Shown: positions 30,044 to 40,671 of the stretch, piece after piece | Position numbering within the stretch: position 1 is the stretch's first letter | Layout of the letters: the number at the start of each line of letters is the position of its first letter | Notes under the pieces: generated by a model | Told to the model about the DNA's origin: nothing | What the model saw: only the letters and a program-made list of their open reading frames with translations | The model's database searches: none | Origin: Skeletonema tropicum | Taxonomy: Eukaryota; Bacillariophyta; Thalassiosirophyceae; Thalassiosirales; Thalassiosiraceae | NCBI GenBank assembly: GCA_037178625.1 | Contig: JAWZXG010000035.1 | Location: forward strand, 62,001-126,000 | Reading direction: 5' to 3' | Length of the DNA stretch: 64,000 bases | Program-made: the position numbers and the translations under genes

Positions 30044-31392
30044 ATGTGTTCTCCACCATTTAGATTAGTTTTAATGCGAATATTTTGTAGAGAAACCTTT
30101 GTTTGTCAAGTGCCATTTCATTTTTGAACATTGTTTTGAGAACGGCTTGCAACTTAGCCTCATCTTCTTATGGTGTGTTGAAGCTCTTCTCACCCTCTTA
30201 CAACATAAGTAACTCTAGCCGATCTCCCACGATACACCCCACGAAAAGTCCCACCTTTGAAGGTTCCGCAAAATATGGACTCCCATTATTCAAATCCGAT
30301 CCGAGAGAGAGACGACAGGGAGTGTTCCAGGGCCGGCATAGGGCACATAAAAGAATCTGCTGCTGTAAGTAGAAGAGTTCCCGTAGGTTCCCGTGCTGCT
30401 ACACTCCCGGTTATGACGCTCATTCAAAATCATTCTTTGCATCCATCGCCTGTGAGCGTTGAGCGTTGGCTTGGATTCCACATGGACACAATTTGTGGTC
30501 GCCACTGCGGCAATGATTTTCGCAACAGTTATCGTAAATGATATGAAAATTTTTCGCATTGATCGAGGTATTTCCGGCTTGACTCTTAGCTTGGCTTCGG
30601 CTCAATGTTAACAATATTATGATATCCGTAGAGAGAATCGAAGGGTTCGTGATTTGCCTCTCAAAGCGGCCTTTACCAACGACGCTATGCCAACCACGTC
30701 TCCCCTGACTGGCCTCAAAGCTTTACCATCGATTCAACATCCCTCCGTCCGTTACCGTGATGGCCTTCCCCTTTCACTTCGCAACTTGTCTTTGAAGATT
30801 GATTGTCACGGATGGTATTGTTAGTTCATGTTATGTACTTTATAACTTGCTTACAAATATACCTTTTGATTGATGAATGGCTCATCGTCATATCATATCT
30901 CACCACTGCTACGCCATATTCAGGACATTTTCGAGGTGGTTAATGTACTTTAATGTATCCCCTCCAAACCATATCGTCGATCCATCTACGAAGCTCTACT
31001 ACTACATGTATTCACGTACGGGGTTGAGACGTCACCTCCAGAGGATACATTCGTGGTCATTTGGGCAGCGTCAGTTGCTTCGCAACAGCATAGGGTGTTG
31101 ATTTTCGATGAAGATCTCATCACCAGTGACCATGACCAAATAAGGTGAATTCAGTACAATTGAAAGGTTTCGAAAAAGAAGTTACATTACATATCCTACT
31201 ACTTCTTGTCTTCTTCATGGTTGTTACAAATCGCATAGAAGATGTGCGACGTGGATGTCACATCGTCGATAACACAAATAAAGAGCTCGATACTATTACT
31301 TTGCTCGTACCTGTACTACTGTATTTTTAAAACTGTACCTCGGCAGAACACAACAACAAAATCCTCATGAAAATTCTCACACCACTCCCTAC
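30044..31392. other. Intergenic, no gene seen
   Basis: About 1.35 kb between convergent gene ends. Only short frames without recognisable content were found; no tRNA-like or repeat structure was noticed. Confidence 0.5.
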
Positions 31393-33290
31393 TTAGAATT
31401 GAGAGCCTTCGGTAACACTAGCGAGCAATGCCACCAATTCATTCACAGTGTTGAGACTGTCTTGAACAGTCTCTAGTTCAGTTGTATCAAGGGCTGCAGA
31501 GTCCGCAGCTGTTAGAAGAAGGTCGACGGAATCGCTGAATTTGCCAATATTTTCTATGGAACACAATTTTTGAAGTGTAGATGGGCGTTAGCAATGATTT
31601 ACAAACACAGAAAAATAGAAAAGCAAAGAGATGTTACATACCCTCAAACGCTTCCGACGATCCCCCACTAATGACATCGTTGGTAAAAGAGTCGTTCGAG
31701 AATGTAGCATCCAAAAGATCAGTGAAGACTGCGGTGGCATCTGCTGCAGTGCCGGAAGAAAGAATATCACCTACAACTACAAATTGAAAGTGTAGATGAA
31801 GTGCACAATGTTAGTTTGCATGGGTCAGGAAGAGAAAAGTGCAGGTCAAAGTTGGTGAATGACGTGTGATTGATAAGACTCACTCTCATCGGCAGTAGGA
31901 ATCTCGACTTCCGTTTCCCCGTCATCGCCTTTAGATTTTCCAGTTTTCGAAGATTTCTTCTTCTTGGACTCTGGCTTCCTGAGCCTCTGACGCTTGGGCT
32001 CGTCATCTTCAAGCTTGCGGCGACCGCTGATGAGAATTGAAAGAGCGACTTGCATTTGATTCTGGATGTTGGCAATAACAACATCCACATCCAAACCCGG
32101 TGGGAAACCTTTGAAGTGGACAATTCCATCAACAGGTGCGTCCCAAGTAGTCACGAAAAAATCTTTCGTCTGTGTAGGGAAAAGAAAACGCCGCGTTCCA
32201 GTTTGACGTTGTGAGAAAAATATTTTGCAGAGAACAGGTAGCAACAACTTCAATTCAACGTGAAAAGTGGTTCACAATTACCTTGTCGTCAAAAAAGAAG
32301 CCCCATGGGGCTTTGATACCAGTGATAAAATCGGTGTTAATGGGGCCAGGAGCAGGGCGACCGTCAACGTCAAACTCCATCATTTTGACAATGTCGTTGT
32401 CCCAGTCAGCAAAGAAGATATTGTCCTTGTTGCTTCCTGAAGGAATGAAGGAGAATCCTCCTGCATAATACGCATCGAGATCTGCCAACTTGCTAGCACC
32501 TGAGATTTCCCACTCGCTAGCGTTTTGCGACAGACCAACCTCCCAAAAAGAATTGATAGAGGTGCACATTAATTTACCATTACCGGTCCCGGGGTCCTAA
32601 GGATATGTATTGAGTGTGAGGAAAGATGCGGCATTGGTATAGGCTTATGAAATGGAGATACAAATACAAAAGAATATACTTGATTGAGCTCACCGTGATA
32701 ACCGGTGAGAAATCAACACCATACGCTCCTTTAAAAATCTCTCCTGACCCCAAGTCATCCGTGATCCCCAAATCACGGATGCTCTCAATCTTCGTAACGT
32801 CAGTGAAGGCTGGGTCCGCAAAACTCATTGTATTGGGATCATGACAATCGTCCGTTGATGAGTAAATGTACTTTCCGCCCACAAAGTTGGGCTGTTGAGT
32901 CATCATATCCATGTATGGCTCTACGAAAAATGTCTGATCAGCACTGGCGAAGTCAAACCCATTGATCCTTCCTGTGGTAGCTGTTGTTGGAGAAGAAGTG
33001 TCAGCTTTTGCGGTTTGAAGTTATGAAGTATGTGCACATAATAAGAGAGAAGAGTCATACAACTTACCATTACGCAAGATCGGGACAGATGCCATAGAAG
33101 AACCGGAGAATTCAGAATTCACTATGAGCAAAAGCGTATCATCAACAATCGATCCACCTCCAAGGAATCCTCCCAAGGTTGACGCAGTTTCATATGATCC
33201 CACAAAGGTGAAATTACCGTTGGTTACGGTTTGGGAGTTGACCTGGGGTGCAAGAAGAGCGGCGGCAAGAGCGAAAGTGCGGAACTTCAT
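31393..33290 (-). CDS. Secreted propeller-like protein, six exons
   Basis: I assembled six exons with GT-AG borders and consistent phases: 33290-33068, 32980-32694, 32596-32282, 32169-31884, 31776-31642 and 31553-31393, giving 468 residues. The start at 33290 opens into a signal peptide (MKFRTFALAAALLAPQVNSQ). Exons 1-4 encode repeating strands with an NHL/SMP-30-like feel, such as GGFSFIPSGSNKDNIFFADWDNDIVKMM-type and APWGFFFDDKTKDFFVTTW-type blocks, so a beta-propeller is likely. Exon 4 ends in a very basic Lys-rich stretch (RKPESKKKKSS) followed by an acidic one. Exons 5-6 encode Asp/Ser-rich amphipathic helices. No catalytic motif is recognised. An extracellular or cell-wall role is inferred from the signal peptide. 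The basic patch resembles those in silica- or polyanion-binding proteins, which is speculation. Confidence 0.7.
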
Positions 33291-33794
33291 GATGGCAGAG
33301 TAGGCAGAGATCCAAGGAAGCTGAAGCTTTCTGTTGAATTGAATTGTGTTTTGTGTTAATTGTGAGTTGCGAGATTTCTGGAGAGATTCACACATGACGT
33401 GAAAAAAAAAAACGCAGCATTGGATGCGTTAGGCTTTTGACGTGGAGGAAAAAGAGTCGTGGCTGGGTAAAGACTTGTCGTGGGTAGAGTGTTGAGACTT
33501 GTCGTGGTCGTGGGTAGAGTGTAGAAACGAAAGACTTGAGGCATTTCAAGTTCATTCAGAAAGCTGCATTTTGAGAATACAAAGGTAAAATTTGGCTCAG
33601 TCACGTCTGTTGACTTGTTGACGCGTATCCTTCTTGTTAATATAATGAAACTGAGTTGGCTTGAGATTGAGAGGTAAGTACATACGTACTTTTACCTGTC
33701 GTTGTCAAAAAATAAATGTATCGGTATTTGGGGTGCCGGAGATATTTAATTTAAAGGATCGGTATTTGGGGTGTCGGAGACATTTTAAAGTTTT
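33291..33794. other. Intergenic with 38-bp tandem duplication
   Basis: Upstream of the six-exon gene. ATCGGTATTTGGGGTG...GGAGA is present twice in tandem at 33720 and 33758, just outside the left end of the palindromic-ended element. No gene was seen. Confidence 0.6.
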
Positions 33795-35445
33795 GGGTTC
33801 CCTCCTGGCCAAAACCACTAATTAGTGGTCATACGTAGGGGGTAGTTAGAGGACATTCTAACACCTCCCAAACCCTAACATTCAAGGAATACACCACCAA
33901 AGACCTCTACAACAGAGTCCAAGCCCAAAAATCCGCAATGAAAACGCCCAAATAGAAGTAGAGATAGCTATATACACACCATAAAATCGCTATTTTAGTG
34001 ACCACTAATTAGTGGTCGAGAATTATGTGTTGTTGTGTAATTGTTTATGCTTCCCCCAACAAACAGTGCACATGGGAACCTTCTTATGATATGTGGAGTA
34101 GGTTTTGACCTCTATGCGGCATGTGGCACGCCTATCCTTGATGTACTGTGTGCCAACCTTCTGCCGACATTTTGTAAAATCTGGCTTGAATTCAAGCACG
34201 GGCTTGACCGTCTAGCTCGCCTGTTGGGGCGAATAGGAGAGCAGGAAGCTTTCCTGCACTGCATATGATGTTGTTCTAACATTTACTTGGCTGATTGACG
34301 ACGAAAATCACGTTGGGGTGGAGAATTCTCAACTCTAGTATGCGATATCTTGACACGAGAAGGGCGCAAATTAACGCAAATTCTGCTGAAATGAGGTGTA
34401 GGCGCAGGTTTAGCGGAGATAACAGCCAATCAAAGGATATCGTCGTGTACATTAATGTCGTTGTGGTCGCTGTGCAAGAGATCACCATCGGATTTGCATT
34501 ACTTATTGGCCAAACATACATCATAGAGTGGTGATTTGGTGCTGATGGATGCCAATTTTTTTTTGGAAAAAATGCGCTACACCACAACCTGGCATCACCT
34601 GCAGCCGCCCTGTCATTAATTTGGACCATTCCACCAACAATATTCCTATAATTAATATCATATGATGCTGTCTTTGTTTTTATTCCATTTAAAGCGGTTG
34701 ATTTGTCGAATAATTATTGAATATTGCCATTATATTTGTGTCGATAAATCGTCATCATCGCATCCCCGTCGCTTCAATTCATGTGAGATGCTAACCAAAA
34801 CGAACTCTCTTGGGTAGATGGGCCGCTTTCCATGTCCCCATCTGTAGATAGGTTGGCCGCTTTGGGTAGGGATCGTTGTTTTCGAGTAGAATACCGTCGT
34901 ATGTCGACTGCAAATAACTTTGCATGGTGGTTGGGACATCATCCGGTTGCCGGTGAAGTTTGTGCATGATTGTTGTAGGATCCAGGCCATCTCGATGCTC
35001 TTCTTCGACCACCTGGTTAGCCACTCATATTGTGACTGTTGTGGTATGCTTTCTGATGGGTAAAAGCATCTACTAAATGCAGATACGACGGCTCGTATGC
35101 TGGGCCTCTTTCGCCATGGTGATGGTGTGATGAAATGTGAGTTCTACGGGTGGCAACATTTTTGATATCAATTCCTACGTACCCCCAAGTTGAAGTTGCA
35201 AAACTTCCGAAAAAAACTCGTCGGCTGTTCGCCAAATTTGTCAGTAGGCTAGTGTTTGAACGTTAATAGGTTGGGCCCTCTCCAGGGAACACGTGAGATA
35301 ATAGGTGTACGCCTTGTCAAGACATTGAAGAGGGTGCCACCTGAATTTGATAACGTTTGAGTGATTATAAGGGGGTCGTAGGAGATCGTAAACTGACTAC
35401 TAATTAGTGGTTTTTCCGCTAATTAGTGGCCCCAGGAGGGAACCC
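33795..35445. mobile_element. Element with palindromic inverted ends, decayed
   Basis: GGGTTCCCTCCTGG at 33795-33808 is repeated in inverse at 35432-35445. Just inside each end lie CCACTAATTAGTGG-type palindromes: a 16-base perfect one at 33814-33829, an 18-base one at 34000-34017 and two shorter ones at 35398-35426. The interior holds only broken frames on the minus strand (about 34730-35235, for example PAYEPSYLHLVDAFTHQKAY and a shifted continuation), which may be remnants of a transposase I cannot name. The superfamily is unknown and no clear target duplication was seen. Confidence 0.55.
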
Positions 35446-36083
35446 AGTTTAGTAACCGAGACAATTCGAGAGTCAGAGACAATTGTGAGTTCTTCTATCT
35501 ACGATGCCCACGTTATCTGGGAAATAATAGCTACTGCAGCACATGGATAAGTAATGTCGCCTCTATCTTGAGGGCCCACCAGACGTACCTACTTTGAAAT
35601 TTCTGTTACGCACACATTCACAAATACGCCAGGTTTCTTGGGTGCGACACGTGCTTCTGCTTAGATGGTCTCGAGGAGCAGGTAATTGCGAGGATCAATA
35701 TGATGAAGTTGCTGAGTCGGTAATGACGAGAATCCTGACGAAAGACGACGAAAGATCCAACTTGATGACGTATCGGCAGGAGCCTCGGCGTTTCCAACAA
35801 CCGTGAGATCAAAGTTGTTTGAAACGACCAGCAGCAGCATCGGAGAAGCTTTTAGAGTATTATCTGTGTGCCAGTGGGAAAGACCGTACAGCTTACCCAG
35901 TTGCATCTCTCACAGAAATTACGCAAAGACCTTGTGAGTGTATAGTGTGCTGGGTAGGTGTTGAAAGCGTATATTTTCGTCGAGATATGCATGTGAAAGG
36001 TGCTCTCTAGCTTGGTACTAGCTTTGATGGCTGATGGCCAAAGTTTTTTACATAGCTAGCAAAAAGCCAGCGTACTCTCACAT

Positions 36084-36990
36084 TAGCGTAATGGAATTTC
36101 AAAAGGGTGAAATTTCACTACTGCAACTTTCGTGAAATTTACAGGGTGAAAGTTGCACCAATTTTGGCCAACAATGAAATTTCACAAAAATTCTGGCGCG
36201 AACGGATGGTACTGAACCAACACGTAGCACAAAAATAACCTAAGACCCTTCATTCCACCAACCACCAAACCCCAAAGAACACCACGCACCATCCAGATGA
36301 TGAGTTTGTCAACTCAGCGGAGAGTAACTCTTCACCAAAATGCTGGCGACTAACAATGCAGTATTACTTATTCCTTCGTAGTAATCTTATTTTGGGTGCG
36401 GGTATGTGCACAAATCAACTTTTTGTTCACTCTGCCGTCTACCACGCTGTCATAGTTTGCCTGGCAATAACAACAACAATTCAATAATCTTCAACAATAA
36501 TGCAGCTGCAACAGAACAACAAGTCTTTTAGTATCAAAAATGTGGTACAGTATGTGGAATCAACTGGTGCTATTTCTGGTCGCATCACGTGGTTTGAATG
36601 TTATGCAGGATCATCTGACTTCTATCGATTGGTTGCTAAGCCTCTAATGTCTATGGGAACTGTCGGATCGATGGATTGTGAGCGTAGGGCCAAACCTCTG
36701 AAGAACAGCATTCTTGTGAAGGATAGGAATAGGATGAAGGATCCAACTGGTGTTGCACTTCTTCGAGGGAAGGAAAACCTCCGTCATATCATGGATGCGA
36801 AGAAGATGCTTGGAAAGAAGCTTGCTGACAGTCTCTCTTAGAGTGATGTGTTGACTGCAGAGTGCAAAGTATTACGACTATCTCAGGATAAGCTAGAGTG
36901 AAATTTAATCCCTTGAAATTTCTGAAATTTCTGAAATTTCAACCTGCAATTTTCAACCCCCTCCAAAAATGGTGAAATTCCATTACGCTA
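36084..36990 (+). mobile_element. hAT deletion derivative, copy 2
   Basis: A 907-bp element with ends TAGCGTAATGGAATTTC and the inverse, flanked by a perfect 8-bp target duplication TCTCACAT (36076-36083 and 36991-36998). Subterminal sequence equals copies 1 and 3. The transposase is internally deleted: the start codon region is fused directly to the C-terminal part. Confidence 0.95.
36500..36841 (+). pseudogene. hAT transposase C-terminal remnant
   Basis: A 113-codon frame keeps the natural transposase ATG (shared with the copy at 58045) but jumps at once to the last domain. It reads FSIKNVVQYVESTGAISGR, then a region resembling the hAT dimerisation domain (MSMGTVGSMDCERRAKPLKNSI), and ends KMLGKKLADSLS. 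It lacks the DNA-binding finger and all catalytic acids. A short dimerisation-only peptide could in principle interfere with the active transposase, which is inference. Confidence 0.75.
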
Positions 36991-37575
36991 TCTCACATGC
37001 ATTTCTCAGCGGGGAAATGGAATTTTCGGCCAGCGAACATATGTATAGAGTCGACAATATAGTCGACGAAAGGATGGTAATACTGGAAATGCATACTAAT
37101 CATCTTCCTGAAACTTAATTTTGGCCATGAGAGCTGCTCTCTAACTGAAATCTCTAACAAAATTGTGAAAAAATTCATAGGGAGCCAAGATCCGCACTTG
37201 CTGCGGCCTTTCACCTACCCATTTTCCTCGATTCCAGCGGAGCGTATCGCTCTAGTAGTTAGGCACTATCTCTTGGACACTTCCCGCTCTTTTGGGGGAT
37301 AGCTTGGTAGCCGCAATGATCATTGTTTTGTCAACTTCCTCACGTAGCTAACACCAAACAACAATCATTGCTTTCATCATTTTGTTTTCTCCACCATCAA
37401 TAAAGGGACCAGTAATTCCCTCCGCCCCACTGGCTTCGTGTCGAACTCACCATCCGCGTGCGTCAGGTGTGCTACGGCGACCAACAACCGAGGACTTTTT
37501 CCACCATCCATGCCCATCCATTAGATATCATCAAAAATTTTCTTCAGCCTACCAGCACAACTTAGCAGTAAATCA

Positions 37576-38804
37576 GTGCCCTCATGGCACTAAAAAATAA
37601 ACTCTCTCATCGAAACATATCAATGGCCTTACGGTCCCAACAATCATTTTCTCGCTGAAGTAAATCAGTGGCCGTCACGGCACAAAAAATCAATTCTCTA
37701 TCTCAGCTGTTCCCTCCGACCGAGGGTTTCAGTTCTCTTATCTTCATTGAAGTAAATCAGTGGCCATCACGGCACAAAAAATCAATCCTCACTCTCAGCT
37801 GTTCCCTCCGATCGGGGTTTCAGTTCTTTTATCTCCACTGAAGTAAATCAGTGGCCATCACGGCACAAAAAATCAATTCTCTCTCTCAGCTGTTCCCTCC
37901 GATCGAGGGTTTCAGTTCTCTCTTATCTCAACTGCTCCTCCGGTCGAGGGTTTCAGTTCTCTCATCTCAGCTGTTCCCTCCGATCGAGGGCTTCAGCTCT
38001 TTTATCTCAGATGTTCCCTCTGATTGAGAGAATCAGAGTTCTTACCCTTTCGCTTAAGTATATCAGCGGCCTTACAGCGCCAAAAATAATTATCTCAGCT
38101 GTTCCCCAAGGGAGGGGTTTCAGTTCTCTTTGTTCACTGCTCCCGAGAGGAGCTCCAGTTCTTTTTACTCGCTGTATCCTCCGTCCCTGGAGGGGTGTCA
38201 GCTTCTTCCTAGCTATGCCTCGGCGTTTAGTTTCGGCTCTCCTTTTCTTATTCATCATGGGGCTTACTCTACGTTTACAAAAGTAAGGTCAATCCAACAT
38301 TTCGTTCTTCTTGTATTCTCATCATTTCTTTATTAATCTTGGGTCTCCCTCCACGGTTGGGGTCAACCTAACAATTCAGTTCTTGTCCTATTTTCATCAT
38401 TTCTTCATTTTACTTTGCTGCGTTCCAACGAACATCGACGTTTTAGGACATGGCATCATTAAATTACTTTGTTCCGATCTACCCCCATGTATGTGAGCGG
38501 GGTTGCGGCCAATCTATCTTTTCTTCTACTCGTTCTTCGAGTTAATCAGTGGTAGGAGCACGAAGACATTCTTCATTACTCAATTTCCCCTTTTGGTCTG
38601 CATGGGACATTCGAGTTCAGACTTTCATCATAAGTATACCAGGGAAAGCAGTTCAGGTCCAGAGCTATTATGATAATCCGCTATCCTGAGGCGGGGCAGT
38701 CCCGACTCAGATTCTTTAGCTCCAGTTCTTATATTCCCTGCTCCTGTGCGGTGGAGCACTTCAGTCTTCAGATCTTTGCTCCAGTCTGCTCCCAAATAGG
38801 GCAG
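37576..38804 (+). other. String of hairpins with changing stems (unit 1)
   Basis: At least thirteen short hairpins follow one another. GTGCC/GGCAC stems lie at 37576-37590 and, with a bulged G, at 37668, 37760 and 37851. CCCTC/GAGGG stems with five-base loops lie at 37712-37726, 37895-37909 and 37976-37990. Altered but still paired versions are at 37804 (weaker), 37937-37949 (CCTC/GAGG), 38018-38030 (CTCT/AGAG), 38104-38117 (CCCC/GGGG), 38139-38153 (GCTCC/GGAGC), 38178-38193 (CCTCC/GGAGG), 38686-38710 (CTGAG/CTCAG), 38740-38757 (GCTCC/GGAGC) and 38786-38804 (CTGC-CCC/GGG-CAG). Most of the second type are followed by CAGTTCT. Pairing kept through sequence change suggests an RNA structure. Confidence 0.7.
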
Positions 38805-39963
38805 TGGCGAGTGTGAGGCTGAACAGATAAAGAAGGAGCCGCACTTGGCTGAGAACTCGTCGGAATGACTTTGAGGGCGATGCACTAGGAGTATGAGTAA
38901 ATGATGCCCAACAGATACTAAGGTAGCAGAACTCGGCCACGATGATGCTGCGCATTTTAGTCGGAGTGAAACTTGGCGGAAACACGACTTTGTAGCCCAG
39001 AGCTTTTTCTCCTTAGAGTTTTCTCATTTCTTAGGCAACTCGAGCTTCTTCTCTTATCTGATCTGAATTTGGGAGGTTCGCCTCTTTCGATATCATTCTT
39101 TTATCTGGGGCTCCTCTTCCTTAGGGGCAATCAGGGGTCTCCTCTCTCGGTCGTGCATGCGAATACATGTCTCTCGTTCTTGTTTCTCAAACTCAAGATC
39201 ACGTATCTTCTGGCATCCGCTCCAATATATGGACCAATATCAGATAAAGTGGTGTTACTATATTTTGTGGGTAGTTTTGGGCTTTGACTAGTATTTGGAC
39301 TTAGACCTTCTACTGGTCATGTTCGTTCTGGCTTGCGTCGTGGTCTTCCAAGATGCATTTCTTAAGATCGGGTATCTTATGATACCCATATTTTGTGGGT
39401 AGTATTTGGGGCTCGGCGAATAGTGGACCTTGTTCCAGTTGCGTCATGGTCTATGGGAATCAGCTCAATCTATCTCGCGATGTATCTTCCTTTGTGTCAT
39501 CTTTGGTTTCGCAAGATGTCGCCATCCTTTCTATCATAACTTCGCACTTGCGTCGATGCATCGTGTCTCTTTGTGTATCCTTTCTATTACTTATGCCTTC
39601 GGCCTCTTTCTGAACGACCATGTCTCTTTCTCGGAAAAATTGGCTAAACGTCATCTCATGATACGTCTTCCTCTTGTCACTTTCAGTTCCCCCCAGCTAA
39701 TCTCCGGATTCATGCTCTTGCGGGCACCATCCTCGGTCTTGGTTTGCTGACGGCTTACTGTATATCAACCTTTTCGGGACATAAACAGGAGCACGTTAAG
39801 GGACACTTACTACGGCCATAGGCTATGCACCAGCCTATATCGATGAGTAGATAAATGCACAAGCTACACGGTAGAACAGCTTCGTTTACTACAATTAGTG
39901 AGCCCGTCATCGTCATGTCGACAGCTCACAAAGCTACGAAGCTAAAGATCTTGAAGATTCTCT

Positions 39964-40671
39964 TCAAGGGTCATTTCGCTGGGAATCCCAATAGGTTATT
40001 CCCAACACGCTCCTTCGATTGAAGTGAGGCTCGGCTCTGATTTCAATCGACTCTTCAGTATGATCGATTGGGTATCCCATTAGCTTTGCCCTATCTATTT
40101 TGAATGGTCTCCCCTGTTTGGGTTTGGCCATGACATCGATCCACATCTTGTCAGTATACTCATGCTCAATCTCAACTAATCCTTTCTCCACTTGATCTGT
40201 GATGTAGAAGAATCTTTGTTCGATATGCTTAATTCTCTTGCTGCTAGATGAGCGTCCATTCATCTCCAACAGGATTGCACTTTGGTTATCTTGTTTCATG
40301 ATTGTGTGTTTCACATCGAAACCTTGCGCACGTAAGAAATGCACTGACCAAAGGATGGTTGGTAGTGCGTCGTGTACTCCGACTATCTCAGTTTCAGTCG
40401 AGCTTCTAGTATTCATCTTTTGCTTCATGCACATGGTTACTGCCGCTCCTTCGCCTAGAGTCAACCCCGCTCCTGTATGTCCGCGCATGTCTGGATGTAC
40501 TCCATGAGACGCGTCTACCAGCCAAGTAATGAAATCCAGGTTATCGATCTTAAGGCGCAGCCTCATTCTCCTTGTTCCTTTCAAGTATCGGAGTACTCGT
40601 CTCAGTTTGAGCCAGTCATCTACTTGGGACTCTCTTCGCCCATGTTTGGAGATGATACCTCTCGTTGTCAT
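39964..40671 (-). pseudogene. Orphan Copia RNase H domain (unit 1)
   Basis: A 235-codon frame encodes the complete C-terminal end of a Ty1/Copia polyprotein: YLKGT lead-in, then VDASHGVHPDMRGHTGA with Asp53, KQKMNTRSSTETEIVG with Glu93/95, MKQDNQSAILLEMNG with Asp128, SSKRIKHIEQRFF and KPKQGRPFKIDRAKLMG. These are the diatom CoDi-type signatures of the RNA-strand-cleaving domain. Reverse transcriptase, integrase and gag sequence that should lie upstream (to the right) are absent, and the frame meets unrelated repeat sequence at about 40672. It is a fragment, yet it is free of stops and identical in unit 2. Confidence 0.9.

Larger units (their letters stand above)
35904..37176. repeat. Dispersed repeat carrying hAT copy 2
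   Basis: Bases 35904-36083 match 57379-57558 almost exactly (CATCTCTCACAGAAATTACG onward), and parts of both match the element at 9899-11232 (GCGTATATTTTCGTCGAG, GGCTGATGGCC). The right part after the hAT copy (36991-37176) includes CCTGAAACTTAATTTTGGCC, the inverse of sequence in the first element. It is therefore one family of non-coding element, each member hosting a hAT copy. Its right edge abuts the 6.3-kb tandem unit. Confidence 0.7.
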
